Below, one piece after another: positions 56,641 through 64,000 of a stretch of DNA of 64,000 nucleotides. A program made the position numbers and the translations under genes. The notes under the pieces were generated by a model. It saw only the letters and a list, made by a program, of their open reading frames with translations, was not told the origin of the DNA and searched no databases. The DNA is taken from NCBI GenBank assembly GCA_020466095.1, contig CM035806.1, positions 137,579,599 to 137,643,598 on the forward strand, given 5' to 3'. The stretch's first letter is position 1; each line of letters begins with the position of its first letter. Origin of the DNA: Chlorops oryzae. Lineage: Eukaryota; Arthropoda; Insecta; Diptera; Chloropidae.

Positions 56641-57468
56641 TAATTGGAATGTCATACCTGTGTTATCATTAAAGTACTTCTATATAAATTGAAGATCTGT
56701 GATGTTAACTGTTTGTATTGATGTTAAAATATAAGTTATTTGCAACGCAGTCGGCTACCTTTTCATTTTGCCCTAAATCGCAACATCTAATTACGTTTCT
56801 TAAAGCCATAAGAGACGGGCGCGAAACTGCGGTAAGTGTGATTTTATATAAAAAAAAAAGGATTTGCTTTATTACAAATAAACAACTTTTAGCACAGCTT
56901 TAGCATTCAACGCCAATATGTTTTTTTTTTTTTCTTGAAGCTTGGGAGTTTTAGAAAAATCGTATGCTCGCTTACATCGGAGTCTGATTAATGCTTACTT
57001 TTCTTACGTGGCCACGCGTGGGGGAAGGTCAAAAATGGTCAAAAGCTCCCTTACGTTATTAATGTACAGAACCTCATTGTCGAAATTGTTATAGCATAAC
57101 ATATATGCGGAAACGGAATTCTAAATTTCTATCACAGTTTGTACGCAAATTCCGCTAAAAGGTGTTTTTTTCCAGCATGTTTTTCCAAAATGTTTTTGAG
57201 TTACGTTTTTCTGATTGTATGATTCAAAGATAATTAAGAACATGCATATACATATGTGCAGCGTGATTGCTTTCAAGCAGACCAAAATAGTTCATTCAGA
57301 ACATAATTGTTTACTTAAGAAAACTTTTACAAAAACTTCTTTATTATTAACTTATTTCCAATAAATAATGCGTAAGTTGAACCGATTAAGGGCTTATTAC
57401 CGTAAATTCACAGATCCTATATTTTTATGTACATTGACCGTGTACATCTTTTTTCTTGTCTGTTGCAG

Positions 57469-57875
57469 ATTTATTTGTCACAATTTGGTTACCTGCCTGC
57501 GGCGGCAAGAAACCCAACGGCGGGTGGACTTCTTGAGGCAAATACCTGGACAAAAGCTATTCAAGATTTTCAAAGTTTTGCGGGTCTTAATACTACCGGG
57601 GAATTAGACGAAGAAACTTTGCAAATTATGTCTTTGCCACGATGCGGTGTACGTGACAAGGTTGGATTTGGTTTCGACAGCCGCTCAAAACGATACGCAC
57701 TGCAGGGAAGCCGCTGGCGTGTTAAGGCTTTGACTTATAAGATATCAAAATATCCAAAACGGTTAAAACATGCTGACGTTGATGCCGAGATCGCCCGTGC
57801 TTTTTCTGTTTGGAGTGAAAACACAGATCTAACATTTACACCTAAATCAATGGGACCTGTGCACATAGAAATAAA
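57469..57875 (+). CDS. Mmp1: Mmp1 exon 2: propeptide, furin site, catalytic domain start
   Basis: The acceptor is TGTTGCAG/ATT and the donor AAA/GTATGT (exon of 407 nt, ending after two bases of codon 174). It encodes residues 39-173. The peptidoglycan-binding-like prodomain starts IYLSQFGYLPAAARN. The cysteine switch PRCGVRD has C97 to hold the zinc in the latent enzyme. RSKR (110-113) is a furin-type site for activation in the secretory path. The catalytic domain begins YALQGSRWRVKALTYKISKY. An in-frame ORF extends upstream to 57427, but the polypyrimidine tract and CAG, together with exact continuity with exon 1, fix the start. Confidence 0.94.
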
Positions 57876-58280
57876 GTATGTGGTCAAAAGTTAATACTTA
57901 AGTAAATAGTTACATTTAGATTGATTACACAAATTTACAGTAGTAATGTTGCGGCGATGTTGTTAAAAATTTTGGATTAGGATTGTATTGGTGACATAAG
58001 AAATTTTTCCCCCATTTTGTCTGAAGTCTGGATTTGGGGCTAACATCTTGGTATCTTATCAAAGCTAATTCCACTGTTTATCAAATACCACATTTTTCAA
58101 GAAAATTGAGATTTTACAGAAACTTGATGGTAGCTCCAAAACGAGAGCGCAGACGCAATTTTAAAAACACTTTTCTTATGTTACCAATACAACCCTTATC
58201 CAAAATTCTTAACGAACACGCGAAAGCAAAAAGTGAGATTTTGTAAAGTTTTGTTATTTATCCGAAATTCTTCCCATCAG

Positions 58281-58822
58281 ATTTGTCGAAAGTGAACATG
58301 GTGATGGAGATGCTTTCGATGGAGTCGGTGGTACCTTGGCACACGCCTTCTTTCCAGTTTTTGGCGGGGATGCCCATTTTGATGACGCGGAACTCTGGAC
58401 AATCGGTACTCCACGAGGAACAAATTTATTTCAGGTTGCTGCGCATGAATTTGGTCATTCTTTGGGGCTTTCGCACTCCGATGTACGTTCGGCTTTAATG
58501 GCGCCTTTTTATCGAGGTTTTGAGGCAGTTTTTAAGTTGGACTCCGACGATGTTTTTGCCATCCAAGCGTTATATGGTAAAAAGACATCTGGAAGTGCTT
58601 CAAGGCCTGCGCCTCCACCAACATCGCCGCGCACTTCCCTTGACTCACCGAAAATGCCACGTAGCGATTTAATATGTAAGGATCCCAGGATTGACACAGT
58701 TTTTAATTCGGCAGAGGGAATAACTTATGTCATGAAAGGTAATAAGTACTACAGACTTACAGAAAATTCCATCGCAAATGGTTATCCAAAGTACATATCA
58801 GAGTCTTGGCCAGGTTTGCCAG
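58281..58822 (+). CDS. Mmp1: Mmp1 exon 3: zinc site, hinge, first hemopexin blade
   Basis: The acceptor is CCCATCAG/ATT and the donor CCAG/GTAATA. It completes codon 174 and encodes residues 175-354. Structural zinc and calcium ligands lie in [18 protein letters not shown] and [13 protein letters not shown]. The catalytic [11 protein letters not shown] gives H229, E230, H233 and H239, followed by the Met-turn ALMAP (M247). A proline- and serine-rich hinge (about 275-303) leads to the hemopexin domain, whose first cysteine is C306 ([11 protein letters not shown]). All catalytic residues are intact, so the enzyme should be active as a secreted or surface matrix metalloproteinase. Confidence 0.96.
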
Positions 58823-58875
58823 GTAATATATTTAAGATTTTTCAAGCGCAAGCATAACAATAATTTTCGTTACAG

Positions 58876-59252
58876 GGGACATTGATGCTGCATTCACGTA
58901 TAAAAACGGAAAAACTTACTTTTTCAAAGGCACCAAGTATTGGCGGTACAACGGCCGACAAATAGATGGCGACTACCCAAAAGAAATAAGCGAAGGTTTT
59001 ACAGGCATTCCGGATCATTTAGATGCAGCGATGGTCTGGGGTGGCAATGGGAAAATTTATTTCTATAAGGGCAGCAAATTCTGGCGGTTTGACCCATTGA
59101 AGCGACCGCCAGTGAAGTCTAGTTACCCTAAGCTTATTTCTAATTGGGAGGGGCTGCCAAATAATTTGGATGCCGCATTGCAGTATACAAATGGCTACAC
59201 GTATTTCTTTAAGGGTGATAAATACTACCGATTTAACGATCGAACATTTTCG
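58876..59252 (+). CDS. Mmp1: Mmp1 exon 4: hemopexin blades
   Basis: It follows a 53 bp intron (58823-58875, acceptor TTACAG). It completes codon 355 and encodes residues 356-480: three hemopexin-like repeats with DAAFTYKNGKTYFFKGTKYW, DAAMVWGGNGKIYFYKGSKFW and DAALQYTNGYTYFFKGDKYY. Each has the DAA..., F/YFFKG and YW/YR pattern. The domain typically binds substrate and inhibitors. The donor is TCG/GTACAG on a codon boundary; reading past it meets a stop at once, supporting the splice. Confidence 0.95.
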
Positions 59253-59308
59253 GTACAGTAGATTTGAAATGCAGTTGCGCTTAATTTAATTTTCTGAAAT
59301 GAATACAG

Positions 59309-59506
59309 GTTGATTTGGCTGATCCACCGTTTCCACGCCCAACTAGTTCGTGGTGGTTCGGCTGCAAGAACATACCATCATCAAAAGGTAACATCATGCA
59401 GGGTATAGAGGAAGCTGCTTTGCATTCGTCTCACAATTTCGATGAAAACGATGAGTCAGTGCTCTTTGATGCAGGTGAGTGGAACCGACGTGAAACCACC
59501 ATTTAG
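59309..59506 (+). CDS. Mmp1: Mmp1 exon 5: hemopexin end and tail
   Basis: It follows a 56 bp intron (59253-59308, acceptor ATACAG). It encodes VDLADPPFPRPTSSWWFGCK, where C499 should pair with C306 to close the hemopexin propeller, then an acidic tail ending EWNRRETTI and TAG at 59504-59506. Total length as read is 545 residues. Two donors lie inside: CAAAAG/GTAACA at 59397/59398 and a near-perfect CAG/GTGAGT at 59474/59475. The latter may splice to a further exon and give another C-terminus, as Drosophila Mmp1 has alternative ends. AATAAA at 59592-59597 could serve the read-through form. Confidence 0.88.
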   Translation, partial: VDLADPPFPRPTSSWWFGCKNIPSSKGNIMQGIEEAALHSSHNFDENDESVLFDAGEWNRRETTI

Positions 59507-59591
59507 CCCAAAACAGCGAATTAACGTTGGAGATTGCGACTTGATGAAATGCTACAGGAACAAATCTTAATTTACTTTATTATCGAGCCCA

Positions 59592-59597
59592 AATAAA
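59592..59597 (+). terminator. Mmp1: Candidate Mmp1 polyadenylation signal
   Basis: AATAAA lies 86 bp after the exon 5 stop in an AT-rich region, a plausible distance for a short 3' untranslated region. Confidence 0.5.
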
Positions 59598-60429
59598 ACG
59601 CAAAAATAACTCTACTTAGTACATAACTGGTAAGCTATCTTAAACTATTTTATTTGAGTTTAAGCGGTCAAAATGATCAAAACATTTTGCGTCCAGTACT
59701 TTCACTAACAGTCATAGATTTTTCAGTGGATTATCTTTTCCTTAAAACTAAAAATTTAGTTTTTCACACGACGAAATGTATAAAATTCAACCACTTAGAA
59801 CAAGTAAGATACTAATACCCTATTAATGAAATTGAAAATACAATACTGCGAATAAATGAAAATTTAAAAGTTGTTGTAAAACAAGTCCAAAGATCACGTC
59901 TACTAAGATAAATTATTCAGAGGATTTTTTTTTTCAAAATTCAACAGCCCAATTTAAAGAACAGCTTAAATTTATTGTCCCACGATACGATTTACTTCTG
60001 TTTTATCATTCCATAGTATTTTTCCCACTGTGTAATGATGCTCTCCTAAACATTGCTTAATAGAAGTTTGCAATCTATTATGTTAATAGCGCGTTCATAT
60101 GAGATGCTTAAATGTCGGCAGACTCTCTCAACTTCTTCGGAGGATCATTTAAAATCATTCCATGGCTTTTGTTGAACTTTTCGTCAGTATTCATCATAAG
60201 TTACGGCTGAATTCACAGCAGTAGGTTTACCTAAAAACTGTAGGAACCGCCTTTTATTATGTGCAGTTGAAAATAAAACACCTTGTGTTCCAGTCATTTC
60301 CGTAATTCAATCTACAGTCAACTTTTACGAAAACTATATTTCACCTTAACGGCTGGTATAAACGCATTGTCATATTTCAATTCAACACTCTTCCTCGGCG
60401 CGTATAAACTTCAGATTTACATATAAGTG
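59598..60429. other. No gene recognised downstream of Mmp1
   Basis: AT-rich DNA. It could hold an alternative Mmp1 3' exon, but none can be singled out by sequence alone. Confidence 0.4.
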
Positions 60430-61231
60430 GTATTCAAGCAAATGTGCATATTTTGCATCTTCGTCAATTTTCCACTGTGGTCAACCATTTCCATATAAGA
60501 AATTATTCAAAGTAACCACCTATTTATAATTAAAGCTATATCGAGCCCTAACCGCGAAAATAACGTAAGCGACATATTTTTTGAAACAGACTTTTTCATG
60601 CAAATATGTTCTCCACCCATCAATTCATCACCTAATAAAATTTTACGACGAAAAGCTCAATAGTAACGGAGATAATTCAGGATAAGTTTTGTAATTTGTA
60701 TGCCAGTCAATGCAAACGAGATCAGAAAAAACGCTGCCCTGTAAAATTTTATTTTTGTCGCTTACGTTATTTTCACGGTCAGGGCTCGATATGTTTTCAA
60801 ATAAGCTAATAGTTCGCCTGCTTTACACACCGTGCTAACAGGATCGTTTATGCAAAAGTGGAAACTTGCAAATTACAAGTTCAAAAGCTGCTTGAATACC
60901 ACTGTTAGTGGTGTTCAAGTAGCTGTGGAAATTCAAGTCTGCGAACTTTGCAATAGAAAAGTTTCCACTTTGTGAGCAAAGTGTGTAAAGTAGGCGCTCT
61001 AATAACTAATTTGAAAACATTATAGCTTTTATTTTAAATAGGTCATACTTTAAACTTTTTTTTTTGAAAATGGTTGGCACAGTAGGCTTGCCTGTTTATT
61101 AATTTTCACACATCATGGCGCATATTTTGCACACCGTATGCATAGTTTCCACAGCTGTGGAAACACTCTACAAAAGAAACGCACCACTATGGAAACTTTC
61201 GGGGTATGCAAAATATGCACGTTTGCTTGAA
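60430..61231. repeat. Nested inverted repeats
   Basis: An outer pair, TATTCAAGCAAATGTGCATATTTTGCAT-like at 60431-60458, has its complement at 61205-61231. A middle pair is GTTTTCAAATAAGC (from 60792) through GTGGAAACTT (about 60871) with AAGTTTCCAC through AATTTGAAAAC (60957-61019). Inner CTTGAATACCAC and GTGGTGTTCAAG also pair (60892-60921). A separate TIR element sits at 60539-60792. Confidence 0.65.
60539..60792. mobile_element. Short TIR element, about 254 bp
   Basis: TATCGAGCCCTAACCGCGAA at the left pairs with the complement of the right end (...TTCACGGTCAGGGCTCGATA), about 40 bp of TIR including AAATAACGTAAGCGACA. It is non-coding. The target duplication is ambiguous because the termini read into ATAT. 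Confidence 0.75.
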
Positions 61232-61473
61232 CAGCTAGAAAATTTTTTTTTTTACAAAATTAAATTAGGACTCAAACCTCATAACTGTGTAAATTTACAA
61301 TGATTTACTTTCAGTAAATTTTTGGTAAGTAAATCTGCTACCATATTATTTTTGGACTGTATTGCAATTCTATTTTATTTTTGCTGTTCACTTGTGTTAT
61401 AAAAAGAACTTTGATATCAATGTGCTTACTAGGAGAATGGTAAACAGGATTTGTCACTAAATTGATAAAACTT

Positions 61474-62569
61474 ACATATGGGGCATTCCACGCGAAGCGG
61501 GCAACGAAAAAAAGGTGATGTTCTGAAAATCGTTCATATTCGGCTGAATTGTACCTCTATGGGATATGAATTAGGGGCAAAAAATTTGCTGAAAATCCGT
61601 TAGTTTTGAAAATATAGGCTTCTAAACATTGCCGCACATGAAAATAAGGTTTTGTTTGAATGCAAATATTCTAACTAAATTTTTTTTCTCAAAAATAAAT
61701 AGTAGTGATTTGTATAGAAAATTTAACAAATTTTTTAATAATAAGAACAAAATCACAAATATAATTTTTTTTTCAGTGTAAAATCAGAGATAAAAATTTC
61801 AAAGCAAAATCTAAACAACTTAGCCTTTTTTAATTTTTTTTAAAATTTTTTGTATTAAAGCCCAAAATGTTAAGAACATACTGTATAAGTTTAATAATGG
61901 GCCCAAAAGTGGTTTGGGAGCTAGAGCACTTAAAGCACACACGCATCGCCCTAAAATGATACGTTGCGCTTATGCTTTGCGATGTTTACAGCAATAAACA
62001 ATCATAAGCGCCATCTCTAGGAATCGAAAGTAATTTATTTTATACTGAAAAACAATGGGAAATATAATATATTGTTCATTCATAATAAGCGATGCGTGTG
62101 TGCTTTAAGTGCTCTAGCTCCCAAACCACTTTTGGGCCCATTATTAAACTTATACAGTATGTTCTTAACATTTTGGGCTTTAATACAAAAAATTTTAAAA
62201 AAAATTAAAAAAGGCTAAGTTGTTTAGATTTTGCTTTGAAATTTTTATCTCTGATTTTACACTGAAAAAAAAAATTATATTTGTGATTTTGTTCTTATTA
62301 TTAAAAAATTTGTTAAATTTTCTATACAAATCACTACTATTTATTTTTGAGAAAAAAAAATTTAGTTAGAATATTTGCATTCAAACAAAACCTTATTTTC
62401 ATGTGCGGCAATGTTTAGAAGCCTATATTTTCAAAACTAACGGATTTTCAGCCAAAATTTTTTGCCCCCTAATTCATATCCCATAGAGGTACAATTCAGC
62501 CGAATATGAACGATTTTCAGAACATCACCTTTTTTTCGTTGCCCGCTTCGCGTGGAATGCCCCATATGT
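61474..62569. mobile_element. Foldback element with ~480 bp nearly perfect arms
   Basis: The arms 61474-61949 and 62089-62569 are reverse complements with very few visible differences. They start ACATATGGGGCATTCCACGC. The 139 bp centre is unique. No transposase frame occurs. A diverged relative of the arm end occurs at about 18788. The near-identity of the arms implies a young or gene-converted element. Confidence 0.88.
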
Positions 62570-62759
62570 ATGTTAAAATCTGATACAAGTAAGCAGTTTT
62601 TTTAAAACAAATTCGCACTCTACTGTTTAAACAGACACGTCACATGCCTTCAGAATTGACATTTTGTTTAACAACTAACTCGATTATTTCATAATGATCC
62701 TTCATATTTAAAAATAATTTCGATCAGCACACATGAGTAATGGCGCGCCGCTATCAATG

Positions 62760-63480
62760 CACCAATCACTTGAACTAACATCGGCTTTTCTTCTTTACAT
62801 TATGATTATTCCCGCAACTGAAATATTTGATAGTCGTATTTTCCCCGTTTGCACAACTCTCAGTTTCCTTTTCGTTGCTATACATAGTCATTCGATTTGC
62901 CCCTGTTTCGATTTTGTTTCTTCGAATTTTTGATTTCTCTTTCGCCAAAGGCTCGAGCACGGCTATTGTTGTTGGTATTATCTCCAACGATTTTTCGTCG
63001 TTCTTCTACAAATTTTCTTTTCACAAAATTCAACGGCGGAAGTTCGTATCTCGTTTTCAAGGCAACGACGAAATTCTCGAAACCTCCTGGTAAATTCGCT
63101 AAAAGCATTAAAACGAATAGATCGTCTTGTAATACGATTCCAATTTCAACTTTTCATCTGCCATTCTGCAGAAATCATGAATGTATTCTTAAATTCTGTT
63201 TCCTTCGCTCCTTTGAATGTTTCGAATAATGTTATCTTTTTAACATGACCACTAAGACGATGAAAATTTCTTAATGCATCTCATACTGACTGTGCTGTGT
63301 CATAATTCTTAACGTTATTTAGGCATGATGGGTTAATACAAAAAAAAGTATTGTTGCGATTGCTTTTGCATTGTTGAAACACCAATCTGCATTGTTTCCT
63401 TCAGTTTTTATATATTTTCCGATTGTATCTGTCCATAAAATGTAATGAAGGAGCACGCTTTCCATTAGCAGACGAGTGTT
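62760..63480 (-). pseudogene. Ty1/copia-type gag remnant with zinc-knuckle trace
   Basis: The minus-strand frame at 62878-63108 reads MLLANLPGGFENFVVALKTR, ELPPLNFVKRKFVEERRKI and DNTNNNSRARAFGEREIKNS, the UBN2/copia gag C-half. A shifted frame ending near 62780 gives YFSCGNNHNVKKKSRC, a CCHC knuckle whose first cysteine is tyrosine. Upstream EYIHDFCRMADEKLKLES (about 63130-63190) is the preceding helix. Frameshifts and stops are present. Its relation to the copia remnant at 3800-4482 is at family level only. Confidence 0.78.
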
Positions 63481-64000
63481 TCGTTGTTTAAATTCATTTC
63501 GATGAACTATAAATTACTTGCGTTGTATAACTTTAAGACCATCCAACTGGTCTCATAACCTTTTTTCACACAGTAGAAAATTAAAACACGTTATGTTTAA
63601 GTCTTTTTTGTAGTTTATTCTAAACTCATCTTTTACAAAAACTATTCGACCTATTACGGTAGTCGCCGTTGGCGCAATATTGTCGTCATCTTTAAAGCAG
63701 CGAGCATTGCAGCTGCGAGAAGTGCAATAAAGCAACAAATAAATCAATTTCATTCAACAGTGAGCCAACATTTACAAAAAACCCAAGTTTGGCAAAAGGT
63801 TTCCAAAAAAGAAATGGTCCTAACAATTCTAAGGAGGAATGGAAGGTCATTTCGTCGAAGTTAGATTCACTTAGTCCTCCCATGAGACTTAGCAGTAGTT
63901 TGCAAAAAATAAGTTAAGTTAAACTAACTTTCGCCTTGTTATCTCTGTTAATCTCATAAAAGTCTCTAGGTTGGAAGCACATTAAGTTTAAAGTAAAGAA
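63481..64000. other. No gene recognised at window end
   Basis: The sequence may include the 5' part of the copia gag or its LTR on the minus strand, but no motif or terminal repeat was recognised before the window ends. Confidence 0.35.

Larger units (their letters stand above)
40736..57468 (+). other. Mmp1: Mmp1 intron 1, 16.7 kb, transposon-rich
   Basis: The intron starts GTAATG and ends TGTTGCAG. It contains two Penelope copies, an LTR leader, BEL gag and pol remnants and a Transib remnant. By contrast the three 3' introns are 405, 53 and 56 bp. Segments 40736-43189 and 56641-57468 hold no recognised gene. A long first intron in a secreted protease gene can carry enhancers, but none is identified here. 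Confidence 0.8.

Noticed and set aside
57427..57468. Upstream start for Mmp1 exon 2 (frame open from 57427)
   Set aside because: A polypyrimidine tract and CAG acceptor precede 57469. Exon 1 joins there in phase and gives the expected Mmp1 sequence, so the upstream codons are intronic.

Overview
The window is nuclear DNA of a higher fly (Brachycera), perhaps a tephritid-type fruit fly. The family placement is inference. It rests on one split host gene that reads as the orthologue of Drosophila Mmp1, on very short 3' introns (53 and 56 bp), on AT-rich intergenic DNA, and on the mix of mobile elements: a Himar1-like mariner, BEL/Pao, copia, I/LOA/jockey LINEs, Penelope and Transib. No bacterial genes, tRNA, rRNA or CRISPR array were seen.

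Host gene. Mmp1 runs on the + strand from 40622 to at least 59506. A signal-peptide exon (40622-40735) is followed by a 16.7 kb first intron packed with transposons. Four exons follow at 57469-57875, 58281-58822, 58876-59252 and 59309-59506. They encode propeptide, furin site, zinc-protease domain, hinge, hemopexin domain and tail, 545 residues as read through. A strong second donor in the last exon suggests an alternative C-terminus.

Layout. 1-3065: I-clade LINE. 3800-4482: copia gag remnant (-). 4870-7025: leader of an LTR-type element (copy 1) holding a 5'-truncated jockey LINE with clean target-site duplications (TSDs). 7066-8336: a second LINE. 8337-13757: a LOA-like LINE broken by three TAA-flanked inverted-repeat elements and an intact mariner; removing each insert restores the LINE frame. 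13758-20765: mostly anonymous AT-rich DNA with one small candidate ORF and degenerate inverted repeats. 21241-23174: hAT-type non-autonomous element with a second hAT-type element inside it. 24380-25330: BEL/Pao remnant (+). 26740-34556: second LOA-like LINE (-) split by a copia element (30351-34383) whose left LTR is part inverted. 35465-38330: BEL/Pao (-). 39640-40110: degenerate repeat upstream of Mmp1. Inside Mmp1 intron 1: Penelope copy A (43190-45339), LTR leader copy 2 (45418-47240), BEL gag remnant (47900-48760), Transib transposase remnant (49160-50205), Penelope copy B (50206-52130), an inverted repeat with two hammerhead-like motifs (52186-52512), and a BEL/Pao pol remnant (54330-56640). 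Downstream of Mmp1: nested inverted repeats (60430-61231), a foldback with ~480 bp arms (61474-62569) and a second copia gag remnant (62760-63480).

The window is best read as a transposon graveyard around one conserved gene. Its most informative signals are exact insertion footprints (TSDs of 3, 5, 8 and 12 bp). These let the order of events be read. They include a 150 bp inverted-repeat element lodged at the same base of the Penelope reverse transcriptase in both copies, a mariner inside the TSD of another transposon, and a copia provirus with a chimeric LTR. Only the mariner looks intact.
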